In this document: positions 34,834-43,616 of the stretch, one piece after another
Numbering within the stretch: the first letter of the stretch is position 1
Layout: every line of letters starts with the position of its first letter
Source: an uncultured Clostridia bacterium
GTDB lineage: Bacteria; Bacillota; Clostridia; Oscillospirales; Oscillospiraceae
Direction: 5' to 3'
DNA: 55,408 nt
Assembly: GCA_947649615.1 (NCBI GenBank)
Contig: CANSSG010000019.1
Coordinates: 1-55,408, forward strand
The notes under the pieces: generated by a model
Database searches by the model: none
The model's input: the letters and a program-made list of their open reading frames with translations, nothing else
Told to the model about the DNA's origin: nothing
Made by a program: the position numbers and the translations under genes

Positions 34834-34862
34834 AGTATATCCGGTTGTTGACGATATGTCAA
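34834..34862 (-). promoter_or_regulatory. Promoter of the hemolysin III gene
   Basis: Minus-strand TTGACA, a 17-base spacer, TATACT. The start point would lie about 45-50 bases before the ATG. Confidence 0.78.
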
Positions 34863-34895
34863 GTGGTCTGATGGAATTATTTTTGGTTTTTTATA

Positions 34896-34924
34896 TTGCA
34901 TTATGCGTCAAAATCCGTTATACT
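34896..34924 (+). promoter_or_regulatory. Promoter of the DUF1836 gene
   Basis: TTGCAT, a 17-base spacer, TATACT, 31 bases before the ATG and divergent from the hemolysin III promoter. Confidence 0.7.
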
Positions 34925-34955
34925 ATAAAAAATGTGAGAAAGGAGCGGATGCGGT

Positions 34956-35546
34956 ATGCCCGCAGGAAGAAACGACCCTGCCCAGCGCTTGGCGCAATGG
35001 CTGAACCGGTTGGAAAAATTTGACTTGCCGGACTGGGATGATTTGCCCCAGTTGGATTTATATATGGACCAGGTGATTTTGCTGCTCACCCGGTACTTGG
35101 CGCCCTTAGACCGCTGTGGGGAGGAAAAGGCCATTACCGCCAGCATTATCAATAATTACGTGCGCATGAAGGTGATGCCCCCGCCGGTGAAAAAGCGGTA
35201 TTCCCGGGTGCATCTGGCCTATCTGGTGATGATTTGTACGCTCAAGCAGAGCTTGAGCATCTCCTGCATCCAGCGGATGCTCCCGGAGGAGCACGGCGAG
35301 GAGGCCGCCCGCGCCCTATATGGCAGCTTCGTGCGGCAGTACCGGGCGGCGGTGAAATTCCTGTGCAGCCTGCCCTTCCGGTGCGGGGAAGTGGTGGTGG
35401 AAAGCGGCGCGCGCCTGGATTTGGAGGGGGGCGCCGGTATGGTGACCACCGCTGCGATTTTTACTACGCTGTCAAAGTCCTTGACGGAATCACTCCTTCA
35501 AGAGGAGTGCGGCGGGGAACCGGAGGATGACGACGACGAGGAATAA
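34956..35546 (+). CDS. DUF1836 domain protein
   Basis: A 196-residue soluble protein. The stretch LPQLDLYMDQVILLLTRYLAPL, then ASIINNYVRMKVMPPPVKKRYSRVHLAYL and TLKQSLSI, is the hallmark of DUF1836. That family is common in Firmicutes and has a helix-turn-helix-like core (MerR-like KYSRxHLA), so DNA binding is plausible but untested. The tail is a run of Glu and Asp. It is a single gene with its own promoter and terminator. An ATG at 34956 follows AAAGGAGCGG. Confidence 0.85.
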   Translation: MPAGRNDPAQRLAQWLNRLEKFDLPDWDDLPQLDLYMDQVILLLTRYLAPLDRCGEEKAITASIINNYVRMKVMPPPVKKRYSRVHLAYLVMICTLKQSLSISCIQRMLPEEHGEEAARALYGSFVRQYRAAVKFLCSLPFRCGEVVVESGARLDLEGGAGMVTTAAIFTTLSKSLTESLLQEECGGEPEDDDDEE

Positions 35547-35566
35547 GCCTGCATACTAAAATAAAC

Positions 35567-35596
35567 CAGGAGGACGGGCTGCGGCCCGTCCTCCTG
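35567..35596. terminator. Bidirectional hairpin between DUF1836 and macro-like genes
   Basis: CAGGAGGACGGGC, loop TGCG, GCCCGTCCTCCTG: a perfect 13-bp stem between convergent genes. T-runs are weak on both sides. Confidence 0.75.
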
Positions 35597-35604
35597 ATTG
35601 CTTT

Positions 35605-35949
35605 TCAGTGCTCGTGCTCCGGCTTGTGTTCCGCATACCAGAGGTTCCAGCAGAACTGATAGGCCCGGAAACAGGCTTCGCCTGCGCAGAGAACCGTCAG
35701 GCTTTCCGCTTCCGGGTGATCGTAGAGGATGCAGGTTGCGGCCCGCAAGACCGATTCTGCTGCGCGATTTACCGGAAAGCCGAAAGCCGGTCCCGTATCG
35801 AAGCAGGAAATGGACAGCGCCCGCTCCCCGTGCTCCAGGCTCCAAAGCAGGCCGCTGGCGTACCACCGGGCCAAGTCCTCCGGAGATGCCAGGTAAATCA
35901 GCGGCATGGGCATCTCGTCCTGGCGCAGGATGGTCACTTTTTCAATCAT
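35605..35949 (-). CDS. Short protein resembling the C-terminal half of a macro domain
   Basis: A 114-residue protein. The stretch from DLARWYASGLLWSLEHGERA through ALSISCFDTGPAFGFPVNRA to AAESVLRAAT, then a strand and CFRAYQF, follows the second half of macro (ADP-ribose-binding) domains, where a helix, the ...IS-TG-xFGFP.. loop and a final strand-helix occur in this order. The N-terminal half with the NAAN adenosine/ribose site is missing, and no upstream frame supplies it. It may be a degenerate binder or a repurposed fold. The ATG overlaps the stop of the MATE gene (ATGA), with AAAGGAGG upstream. Confidence 0.55.
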   Translation of the reverse strand: MIEKVTILRQDEMPMPLIYLASPEDLARWYASGLLWSLEHGERALSISCFDTGPAFGFPVNRAAESVLRAATCILYDHPEAESLTVLCAGEACFRAYQFCWNLWYAEHKPEHEH

Positions 35950-37352
35950 GGCAGGTCCTCCTTTTCCTTGTGCCGCCGGATGCGGCGGGTGACGTAAAAA
36001 TAGCTGGGGACCAGAATCAAGTCCGCGCCAAACCACGCCAGCACCTCCGCCCACATAACGCCCCTATCGCCCATTACCGCCGGGAGCAGCAGCGCGCCGC
36101 CGGTGCGCATGATGAACTCCGATATGCCGGATGCCATGGGCAGGAGCGTATTGCCTAAGCCCTGGATGCAGCTTCGGGTGACATGCAGCACGTAGAGCAC
36201 CGGCAGGCAATAGGCCATCAGGCGGAGGTAGCGGAAGGCTGTGTCCAAGGCCTGGGCGCTCTCCGCTTCTCCGGCGGCAATGAAGCAGGAGAGAAACCAG
36301 CGCCCGCAAATCAGCATCGCCGCTGAAATAACTGCGGAGGTGGCCAGGGCGATGGTCAGCCCGGCCTTCATGCCGTGGGAAATCCGGTCCAGCTTGCCTG
36401 CACCGAGGTTTTGCCCGGCGTAGGTGGTCATGGCGTAGCCGTAAGAGGTGGCGGCAATTTCTAAAACGCCGTAGAGCTTGTTGGTGGCGGTGAAGCCCGC
36501 GATGAAGGCCACGCCGAAGCCGTTGACGATGGTTTGAATAATCATGCCGCCTACGGCGATGATGCCGTTTTGCAGCGCCATGGGCAGCCCCAGCACCATC
36601 AGCCGCCCGCATAGCGAGCCGCTGCATTTCCAGTCCTCGCGGGACAGATGCAGTTCCTCCACCCGGCATAGCCGCCAGATGCAGCAGCCTGCCGCGAGAC
36701 ATTGGGCGATGATGGTGGCAATGGCCGCGCCCTGGACGCCCCATTGGAAGCCCAGGACGAACAAAAAGTCCAGGCCGATGTTTACGATAGACGCCGCCGC
36801 CATAGCAATCAGCGGCGTACGGCCATCGCCTAAAGCCCGCAGCATGGACGCCGCCAGGTTGTACGCCATTACCACAGGCAGCCCGGCGAACAGCAGGCGA
36901 AGGTAGGACATGGCGATGTGCCGGATTTCCACCGGGGTTTTCAGAAGGACGACCACAGGTTCCGCAATTGCCTCGCTGCCCACTGTCAGAACAACAGCGC
37001 AGACGGCGGACAAAATGACGGCGTTGGCCGCCGCCTGGCGGAGTTTGCCGTAGTCCTTCGCGCCAAACCGCTGGGCCAGAAGGATGGAGAAGCCTTGGGT
37101 AAATCCCTGGATGGTGCCGAGGGTCAGCCAGTTGAGCCAGTCTACCGTTCCCAGCGCCGCCAGGGCTTCCACCCCCAGCGCCTTGCCCACTACGGCGGTG
37201 TCCACCACGGTGTAGAGCTGCTGGAAGATATTTCCCGCCATCAGGGGCAGGGAGAAGAGGAGGAGCAGCCGCCATGGGCTGCCCTCCGTGTGGATGATTG
37301 TGCCAGACCGCTTTCGTTCCGGCTGGCGGTTCTTAGCAGTTCCTTCGTTCAT
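35946..37352 (-). CDS. MATE-family multidrug/toxin exporter
   Basis: A 468-residue exporter with 12 predicted membrane helices. The family motifs are PLMAGNIFQQLYTVVDTAVVGKALG in the first two helices and a duplicated six-helix layout; AMTTYAGQNLGAGK begins the second half. It exports drugs or metabolites against H+ or Na+. The start shares one base with the stop of the M16C gene (TAATG), so translation is coupled. Substrate unknown. Confidence 0.93.
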   Translation of the reverse strand: MNEGTAKNRQPERKRSGTIIHTEGSPWRLLLLFSLPLMAGNIFQQLYTVVDTAVVGKALGVEALAALGTVDWLNWLTLGTIQGFTQGFSILLAQRFGAKDYGKLRQAAANAVILSAVCAVVLTVGSEAIAEPVVVLLKTPVEIRHIAMSYLRLLFAGLPVVMAYNLAASMLRALGDGRTPLIAMAAASIVNIGLDFLFVLGFQWGVQGAAIATIIAQCLAAGCCIWRLCRVEELHLSREDWKCSGSLCGRLMVLGLPMALQNGIIAVGGMIIQTIVNGFGVAFIAGFTATNKLYGVLEIAATSYGYAMTTYAGQNLGAGKLDRISHGMKAGLTIALATSAVISAAMLICGRWFLSCFIAAGEAESAQALDTAFRYLRLMAYCLPVLYVLHVTRSCIQGLGNTLLPMASGISEFIMRTGGALLLPAVMGDRGVMWAEVLAWFGADLILVPSYFYVTRRIRRHKEKEDLP

Positions 37353-40261
37353 TACAGCGTGATGATTTTATCCAGCTCCCCGCCGCAGGCTTCCACCAGC
37401 TTCCGGGAGCCGATGATGCAGACGCCGCCGCTGTTTGCCAGCTTTTCAACCGGCTCTGCCAGGGCGGCAAGGCCTGCCGGGGAAGCGGCGAGGATTTCTT
37501 TACGACGCAGGCAGCGGTCTGCGTGGGTTACGCCGGACCAGTAGAAGCGGTCGGATGCCTTCCCTTTCTTCCCAGGGGACAGAAGCGGGTCGGAGTCCGC
37601 CACGGTACCGATAATCAGGCCGGTGAGGTCCGGAGACGCGGCGGTGAATTGCCGGAGGAAGTCCGCCGCCTGGCGGTAGCAGCCCAGCGTCCGGTCCGCA
37701 GTAGGGTCACGGAAAGACCAGAAGCAGGCGGTTCCATCGCTGGCGGGCAGCATGCCTACGCCGTAGGCCCCGCCTTGGACGCGGACCGCGTTCCAGAGAT
37801 AGGCCAGATGGATGGCCTTGCTGGCGACCAGTAGCTTGCCGTCGTAGGCCGCGCCGTTTTCCCGCAGGCTGCCGCCCAGGGCGGCGTAGGATACATCGGC
37901 GGGAACCACTACGCCCTCTTTCCGAAGCCCCCAGGGCTTGACTGCGCAGGGGAGGGCCTGCCGCTCCGTCTGGGGCAGCTTGGAGAGCAGTTCCTTTTCC
38001 AGGGCCTTGCAGGCTGCTTCTTCCGCGCCGGTGACGCTGATGGTGAGACGGCCGGTGGTGAACAGCTTTTTGCTGAGGGATTGCAGTGCTGCGGCAAGGC
38101 CGTCCGCGCGGTCCTCGAAGTGCTTTTCTGTGTCCTTGAGCCATTGGCAACAGGCAATGCCGCCGCAATACTCCTTGGCCGCGCCGGACGCGGTCAGGGC
38201 GGCGTTTACGCGGTACCTGGAAAAGGTGTGTCCGGAGTTTGCCACGTCGGCTTCCATGTCGTTGACGCACCGGCGCAGCAGTTCACGAAGACGCTGCTTG
38301 TTTTCAAATTTGCTGCCGGTGAGGATTTCCGCCACCAGGGCCGACGCCTTTTCCAGCTTTGTCTCCACCGCGCTGAAGGACGCGCACAGGAAGGTGCGGC
38401 AGAAGTCCGGGTTGTTGATGCCGCCGTAAGACTCCATCTCGAAACGCATGGCGCCGGTCAGGGAGCGGCGGAACTTCAAAAGCTGTGCGCCGTTATACGC
38501 TTCGGTATCCATCTCGCCCAGCAGGACGCCCAGCAGGGACGCGCAGGGCAGTTCCTCCGCGGTCAGGTCGTTGGCGTCAAAGTAGAGGTTCACATATCCA
38601 ATGCCGCCGGTGGGAACGGTGTGGCGCAGCAGGGGGACGCCCCCAATTGCATCCTCCGCAATGGGCAGCTCCTCCGGCTCGGCGGGAATGTCGCTGAGTT
38701 GCAGCATAGGCAGCTTGGCCAGGTTTTCCGGGGTGTCCGATTCGGCTTGCCATGCTTCCAGCTTTTTCTGCTGGCTGCGAAGCTCGTCTTCCTGTTCTTG
38801 AGACCAGCTTGCCTTGGCGGCTTGGAGACGGGCGGCTTCAGCGGCGCGCTCCTCCTCGCCCAGGGTGGCGGAGGGAGTCAGCAGGATCCGGCAGAAATGG
38901 TCGTTTTTGAGGAAAACCTTTTCCAGCAGTTCCTCAAACCAGCCTTCCTCCAGCTTTTTATTCAGGCTCTCAAACAGCGGGCCGGCCGCCAGCGGGGCCA
39001 CAGGGTCGCCGCCGTAGAGCCAGCTTGACATGACATACATCCCCATGGCAAGCCCTTGGGGTACGCCGCCGTAGTCCCACTCCCGGCGCTTGAACTCCAT
39101 GTTGGCCAGGGTTGCGGCAAGCTGTTCGTGATCCAATCCCTCCCGGACCAGGCGGGACAACTCGTCCCGGATAGCATCTTCTACCTCGTCCACCCGTTTT
39201 TCGTCCATGTTCTGGACGTACAGCCATGCGTAAGGCTGGTATATCTCGTCTATAGGGCGCAGGGAGACATCCTGGGCCAATCCGCCGGATACCAGACGGC
39301 GTTTCAGCGGCGCGTCGCTGCCGCCGCACAGGGCGTCTCCGATGGCTTCCAGGGCGGCGCCCTCTTCCAGGCTGTCGTAGCGTCCATAGACGCAGCCCCA
39401 TGCCAATTGGGCTTTGTTTTCCGTCGGCTCCTCCGGGGAAACCTCGTAGCTGGCCCGGACAAGCCCGCTCTTGACGGGGGCCTGGGCGGTGAACTGGGGC
39501 TGGTCGTCCCGGCGGGTGTAGGCGTTCAGGTATTCGCCATCCAACACGGCCAGCACCGCGTCGATATCCATCTGGCCGTCCAGATAGATGTAGGAGTTGG
39601 AGGGGTCATAGAACCGCTGGTGGGACTGGATGAACTGTTCATAGGTCAGTTCAGGGATGTGGGCGGGGTGTCCGCCGGACTCAAACCGGTAGGCGTTGTC
39701 CGGGAACAAAGCCAGGTCAAGCTGGCGCATCATTCGGGCTTCCTTGTCGCCGTAGGCGCCCTTCATCTCGTTGAACACCACGCCCTTATAGGTTGGCGCG
39801 CCCTGTTCCTCCGGCAGCTCGTAGTGCCAGCCCTCCTGGCGGAGGATTTCCGGCTTATGGCAAATCTGGGGGTGGAGGACGGCGTCCATATAGACCCGGA
39901 CCAGATTCATGAAATCCTTATCATTCCGGCTGGAAACCGGATACATGGTCTTGTCGGGGTAGGTCATGGCGTTGAGGAAGGTTTTCAGGGAACTTTTCAT
40001 CAACTCCACGAATGGCTCCTTTACCGGATACCGGTCCGAGCCGCACAGCACCGAGTGCTCCAGGATATGGAACACACCGGTGTCATCCTCCGGCAGGGTG
40101 CGGAAGGAGATGGCAAAGGTCTTGTTCTCATCCTTGCGGTCCAGCCAGACCAGGCGCGCGCCGCTTTTATCATGCTCCATGCGGACCATGCGGGCTTCCA
40201 GCTCCGGCAGGTCCCGGGTTTCCATCAGGGTGAAGCCGTGGGTGTGTTTTTCTAATTTCAT
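37352..40261 (-). CDS. M16C-family metallopeptidase (presequence-protease type)
   Basis: A 969-residue insulinase-type peptidase. The inverted zinc motif HILEH (residues 65-69) is followed by SVLCGSDRYPVKEPFVELMKSSLKTFLNAMTYPDKTMYP, which is diagnostic of the M16C (PreP-like) group, and by the downstream Glu region NEMKGAYGD. The length matches the family of one-chain, two-half enzymes that enclose unfolded peptides. No signal peptide; it is probably a cytosolic peptide-degrading enzyme. A TATAAT -10 box lies just upstream, and AAAGGAGG precedes the ATG. Confidence 0.95.
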   Translation of the reverse strand: MKLEKHTHGFTLMETRDLPELEARMVRMEHDKSGARLVWLDRKDENKTFAISFRTLPEDDTGVFHILEHSVLCGSDRYPVKEPFVELMKSSLKTFLNAMTYPDKTMYPVSSRNDKDFMNLVRVYMDAVLHPQICHKPEILRQEGWHYELPEEQGAPTYKGVVFNEMKGAYGDKEARMMRQLDLALFPDNAYRFESGGHPAHIPELTYEQFIQSHQRFYDPSNSYIYLDGQMDIDAVLAVLDGEYLNAYTRRDDQPQFTAQAPVKSGLVRASYEVSPEEPTENKAQLAWGCVYGRYDSLEEGAALEAIGDALCGGSDAPLKRRLVSGGLAQDVSLRPIDEIYQPYAWLYVQNMDEKRVDEVEDAIRDELSRLVREGLDHEQLAATLANMEFKRREWDYGGVPQGLAMGMYVMSSWLYGGDPVAPLAAGPLFESLNKKLEEGWFEELLEKVFLKNDHFCRILLTPSATLGEEERAAEAARLQAAKASWSQEQEDELRSQQKKLEAWQAESDTPENLAKLPMLQLSDIPAEPEELPIAEDAIGGVPLLRHTVPTGGIGYVNLYFDANDLTAEELPCASLLGVLLGEMDTEAYNGAQLLKFRRSLTGAMRFEMESYGGINNPDFCRTFLCASFSAVETKLEKASALVAEILTGSKFENKQRLRELLRRCVNDMEADVANSGHTFSRYRVNAALTASGAAKEYCGGIACCQWLKDTEKHFEDRADGLAAALQSLSKKLFTTGRLTISVTGAEEAACKALEKELLSKLPQTERQALPCAVKPWGLRKEGVVVPADVSYAALGGSLRENGAAYDGKLLVASKAIHLAYLWNAVRVQGGAYGVGMLPASDGTACFWSFRDPTADRTLGCYRQAADFLRQFTAASPDLTGLIIGTVADSDPLLSPGKKGKASDRFYWSGVTHADRCLRRKEILAASPAGLAALAEPVEKLANSGGVCIIGSRKLVEACGGELDKIITL

Positions 40262-40290
40262 GAGGTGCCTCCTTTTGTGTATGTGGTTTG

Positions 40291-40296
40291 ATTATA
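40291..40296 (-). promoter_or_regulatory. Probable -10 box of the M16C-MATE operon
   Basis: Minus-strand TATAAT about 30 bases before the M16C ATG. No clear -35 box is seen at the right distance. Confidence 0.4.
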
Positions 40297-40353
40297 ACAG
40301 ATGCTCCCACATAATGATAGGTCTCTTTTGGTGAAATTCAAAAAATTTCCCAC

Positions 40354-40836
40354 TCATATCCGTACCCGTTCCACCAGCAGCCCTCCCGCCGCGCCGATGG
40401 CGGCTCCCGCCAGGGTGCCGGAGACCAGCAGCCCCGGCAGGTACCATCCCAGTTCCGTTGTTTCCAGCACGGCCATAGCGACAAGAAGCTGCCCTATATT
40501 ATGGCAGGCCCCGCCCGCAATGCTGACGCCCAAAGGGGAAAAGCGGTCCAGCTTTTTCAGCCCTGCCATGGCCCCAAGGCTCAACCCCGCCCCGGCCAGG
40601 GAGTAAGCGAAGCTGTAGGCGTTGCCGAAGGTCATGGATACCAGCGCAACCCGGACGGCGGAAATGCCCGCCGCTTCCCTCGGGGACAGGCGGTAGAGGG
40701 CGAAGACCACAACAAGGTTCGTCAATCCCACTTTCATTCCCGGCAGCATCCCAGGGAGGAGAAGCAGGCTTTCCAGCCAGGAGAGAACCATGGATAAGGC
40801 GACCAGAAGCGCATACCGCGCGATTTTCCTGCTCAT
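40354..40836 (-). CDS. Gx transporter family membrane protein (heptaprenyl diphosphate synthase component I-like)
   Basis: A 160-residue membrane protein with about five hydrophobic helices. The stretches LVALSMVLSWLESLLLL, PGMKVGLTNLVVVFALYRLSPREA, ALVSMTFGNAYSFAYSLAGAGLSLGAM and GVSIAGGACHNIGQLLVA are the signature of this family, which shares the fold of ECF-type substrate-binding subunits. Earlier naming as a prenyl-synthase subunit is doubtful. It follows the NusG-II gene by 10 bases; the pair occurs together in many Clostridia. ATG 40836 has TAGGAGG upstream. Confidence 0.88.
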   Translation of the reverse strand: MSRKIARYALLVALSMVLSWLESLLLLPGMLPGMKVGLTNLVVVFALYRLSPREAAGISAVRVALVSMTFGNAYSFAYSLAGAGLSLGAMAGLKKLDRFSPLGVSIAGGACHNIGQLLVAMAVLETTELGWYLPGLLVSGTLAGAAIGAAGGLLVERVRI

Positions 40837-40846
40837 AGCGAACCTC

Positions 40847-41212
40847 CTAACCCGTGCTGGCATCAAAAGGAGACGATTGGCCACCTTCGATACGCACAAT
40901 CAGGCGGTGGGGCAGGCAGACGATGGTTTCCCCTTCCAGGCGGACGGCCCCGGTGCGGACACAGGTGTGGTCGCCGCAGTTGGCATCCGTAACGGATGCC
41001 GCGCCGCCGGAAATTTCCAGGATGTTGTAGTCTTCCCCGCCCAGGGGCACCGTCTGATCCTGGGAGAGGGCATAGCGGGCGGTTTCCGCGCCGTCTATGG
41101 TCACAACAGCCCATGCGCCGTCTCCCGCCGGACGGGACAGCAGGTACAAAAGGCCCGCCAGCAATAATATGCCCACGGCCAGCAGCAGGTCCCATAATCG
41201 TTTCTTTTTCAT
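40847..41212 (-). CDS. NusG domain II-containing protein, membrane-anchored
   Basis: A 121-residue protein with an N-terminal anchor (about 7-27) and an outward-facing domain with VVTIDGAETARYALSQD, CGDHTCVRTG and ICLPHRLIV-like (IVCLPHRL). The cysteine pattern and order match the NusG_II family (PF07009). These are usually found with the Gx transporter and sometimes with Rnf or ApbE flavin-transfer genes, so a role in redox or cofactor uptake at the membrane is possible. ATG 41212 has AGGAG at 8 bases. Confidence 0.88.
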   Translation of the reverse strand: MKKKRLWDLLLAVGILLLAGLLYLLSRPAGDGAWAVVTIDGAETARYALSQDQTVPLGGEDYNILEISGGAASVTDANCGDHTCVRTGAVRLEGETIVCLPHRLIVRIEGGQSSPFDASTG

Positions 41213-41292
41213 CAAGATTTCTCCTGTTTTGCGGTTGGTATACCTTCGTTTTTTTTGGACAAAGTAAGAAAAAAGGGGAGGGGAGGATTATC

Positions 41293-41844
41293 ATGCTGGA
41301 TTTTCGCGTATCGTCCGGGGAGGAGGCGTTGGAGGACTGGCTGCTGCTCTTTTTCCTCTTTTCTGCTGCGGGCTGGGCGTGGGAAGTGCTGCTCACCGTT
41401 TGCACGACCGGCCAATGGGTAAACCGGGGGATGCTCCATGGGCCGTGGCTGCCGGTATACGGCGTGGGGGGCGTCCTGCTGGCGGCGGTACTGGGCCGGA
41501 TAGGAGGAAAGGGCGCGGCGCTCCTTGCCGGGGCGGCCATCGGCGGCGGGGTGGAGTATGGCACGGCCTGGGTGCTGGAAAGGCTTTACCGGCAACGGTG
41601 GTGGAATTATACCGGCTGGGTGGGCAGCATCCATGGACGGGTCTGTCTGGCCAGCCTGACAGGGTTTGCCGCCGCAGGGTGGCTGGCGGCATGGGCATCG
41701 CCGGCGGTGCTGGAGTGGTTAAGGAAGCGGCGGGGCGGCGTCCGGACGGCGGTCTGCCGGAGCGTCAGCGTTGTGTATGCCTGGGACTGGGCGGCATCCC
41801 TGATTTCGCCCAATGGGGGCGCAGGGATTTCCTGCCCGCTGTAG
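41293..41844 (+). CDS. Putative ABC-type permease-like membrane protein (DUF1113)
   Basis: A 183-residue membrane protein. The order LFFLFSAAGWAWEVLL, NRGMLHGPWLPVYGVGGV, GGGVEYGTAWVLERLYRQRWWNY and GWVGSIHGRVCLASLTGF is the clear signature of PF06541 (DUF1113), a Firmicutes family annotated as putative ABC transporter permease, function untested. The GGGGAGGATTATC site fixes ATG 41293. Divergent from the NusG-II gene. Confidence 0.85.
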   Translation: MLDFRVSSGEEALEDWLLLFFLFSAAGWAWEVLLTVCTTGQWVNRGMLHGPWLPVYGVGGVLLAAVLGRIGGKGAALLAGAAIGGGVEYGTAWVLERLYRQRWWNYTGWVGSIHGRVCLASLTGFAAAGWLAAWASPAVLEWLRKRRGGVRTAVCRSVSVVYAWDWAASLISPNGGAGISCPL

Positions 41845-41993
41845 GCAGATCACGGCGGCACTTACCGGCAAAAAGCCTTGACATGCCTGTATCTATTATA
41901 GCATATGCGGGGCTTCTTTTCACTATCTTTTTCACTAAGCGGCGTCCGGCGCATATTGTGGATAGAGAATCTAATGCGTTGGGAGGATGACCC

Positions 41994-43079
41994 ATGAATC
42001 GCACCACTCACTTTTTTCTGGGCGCAAACAGCGGCCAGGGCTTCCAGAACCTATTCCCCCGCTTCTGCGCGCCGGAGGACCACTATGACCTAATCGTTCT
42101 CAAAGGCGGTCCCGGTGTGGGAAAATCTACCCTCATGCGCTCTATTGGCAAGGCTATGGAGCAGCGGGGGGAAGCAGTAGAGTACCTCTATTGTTCCGGC
42201 GACCCAGGGTCTTTAGACGGCGTACATATTCCCAGAATCCGGACGGCGTTTGTGGATGGTACCGCGCCCCACGTCGTCGAACCCCAATACCCCGCCGCTG
42301 TGGACCGATATGTGAATTTGGGCCGGTTTTACGATGTTGCTGCGCTGAAAGCGGCCCGCCCGGAGATTGTGCGCTGCACCAAGGCAGTCTCCGCCGCCTA
42401 CCAGAGGGCCTACCGCGCCCTCGGCGCGGCGCGTCAGATGTCCGACAGCGCTTCCGCCCTGATGCTGGAGGGCCTGGATGGCGCCAAGCTGCTGCGCCGC
42501 ACCGACGGTATCATCGGTCGGGAACTGCGGGGCAAAGGCTCCGGCGGGCCGGATGCTTACCGCTTCCTGGGCAGTCTCACCTGCCAGGGCGCAGTTTGGC
42601 GGTTCGATTCCGTGCAGGCCCTATGCCCCAAGGTTTATCAGTTCCAGGACGCCTACGGCCTTGCCGCGCCGGTGATGCAAAGGCTCCACGCCGCCGCGTC
42701 CGCCCGGGGGTATGGCGCGGTGGTCTGCCCTGATCCGGAGCATGTAGACCGCATCCAGCACCTCCTTCTGCCGGAACTGGGGCTGGCCTTCGTTACCAGC
42801 CGGGAGGGCATGGCCTATACCGGTCCGGCATACCGCCGGGTGCGGCTGGACGCTATGATCGACCCCGCCTGTTATAAGCGGTGCAAGGCCCGGCTGAAAT
42901 TCACAGCCCGGGTAGCGGACGCCCTGCGGACGGAAGGCCTGGACGCCCTGCGGGAAGCAAAGGCCGCACACGACAAGCTGGAAGCCGTGTACCATCCCCA
43001 TGTGGACTTTGCGGGCGTGAACTGCTGCGCGGCGGAGGAACTGGCGCGTGTGGAAGAGACCCTGTCAAAGACGGCCTGA
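41994..43079 (+). CDS. P-loop ATPase of the PRK06851 family
   Basis: A 361-residue protein with two P-loop-like halves. The first has KGGPGVGKSTLMRSIG (about 37-52) and the sequence ...YCSGDPGSLDGVHIP typical of the PRK06851 group, found mainly in spore-forming Firmicutes and of unknown function. The second half (ACPDPEHVDRIQHLLLPELGLAF-type region) lacks an intact second Walker A. Cysteine-rich C-terminal stretch. Single gene with GGGAGG upstream and a strong terminator behind. Confidence 0.82.
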   Translation: MNRTTHFFLGANSGQGFQNLFPRFCAPEDHYDLIVLKGGPGVGKSTLMRSIGKAMEQRGEAVEYLYCSGDPGSLDGVHIPRIRTAFVDGTAPHVVEPQYPAAVDRYVNLGRFYDVAALKAARPEIVRCTKAVSAAYQRAYRALGAARQMSDSASALMLEGLDGAKLLRRTDGIIGRELRGKGSGGPDAYRFLGSLTCQGAVWRFDSVQALCPKVYQFQDAYGLAAPVMQRLHAAASARGYGAVVCPDPEHVDRIQHLLLPELGLAFVTSREGMAYTGPAYRRVRLDAMIDPACYKRCKARLKFTARVADALRTEGLDALREAKAAHDKLEAVYHPHVDFAGVNCCAAEELARVEETLSKTA

Positions 43080-43111
43080 AGCTGCCCCAAAGTATCTTTT
43101 TTGACACGCAG

Positions 43112-43148
43112 AAAAACGTGCTGTCCGGTCTCCGGACAGCACGTTTTT
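43112..43148. terminator. Bidirectional 17-bp hairpin terminator
   Basis: AAAAACGTGCTGTCCGG, loop TCT, and the exact complement ending CGTTTTT. It separates the PRK06851-type gene from the convergent lipoprotein gene. Confidence 0.93.
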
Positions 43149-43162
43149 GGAGAGGGAGGAGG

Positions 43163-43606
43163 TTATGCCGCCAGCTCCCGCAGGTACGCCGCAGCGCTCT
43201 CAGGAAGCTTGAAGGTAAACGTGATATCCATCACCCCGGCGTCTATGGTCAGGTAATCCTGGTCATAGATGATGAAGGTACAGACTTCCAGGCTTCTGGT
43301 TTCGCCCTTCCCGATAAAAGCTTTTACGGTCTCATTCTGCCAAAGGGCGAAAGAACCCTGTTTCTCCAATCCCTCCGGCAGTTCTGCGAGTTTCCATCCA
43401 TCTATGTTGATAGCATTCACAAAGGCGTCTATATCCGCTTCCGTGTCCAGCACGGCCTTTTCTGTTCCGGACGCGTCCGCTACAACGATCTTCTGGGCCT
43501 TGGCGACATCTTCTATGTCGAAGCTATCCTCCACCACCGTCTTACATCCCGCCAGGGACAGCAGGCACAGCAGTGCGGCAAGAACTGTAAATACCTGTTT
43601 TTTCAT
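43163..43606 (-). CDS. Small lipoprotein of the YtrA-like operon
   Basis: A 147-residue predicted lipoprotein: KKQVFTVLAALLCLLSLAGC with the lipobox LAGC, then a beta-rich domain. I do not recognise the family. The stop-to-start order GntR, ATPase, permease, lipoprotein on one strand suggests that it works with the ABC system, perhaps as an outside sensor. ATG 43606 follows GAGGTG at 6 bases; a longer start three codons earlier lacks a site. Confidence 0.7.
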   Translation of the reverse strand: MKKQVFTVLAALLCLLSLAGCKTVVEDSFDIEDVAKAQKIVVADASGTEKAVLDTEADIDAFVNAINIDGWKLAELPEGLEKQGSFALWQNETVKAFIGKGETRSLEVCTFIIYDQDYLTIDAGVMDITFTFKLPESAAAYLRELAA

Positions 43607-43616
43607 AGAAAACACC

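Noticed and set aside
38081-40255. Long plus-strand frames of 315 and 399 codons
   Set aside because: They are antisense to the M16C peptidase with its HILEH motif and have no ribosome sites or recognisable folds.
41877-41910. Promoter before the PRK06851-type gene starting with TTGACA
   Set aside because: No -10 hexamer at 16-18 bases; TATTAT and TATAGC lie too close.
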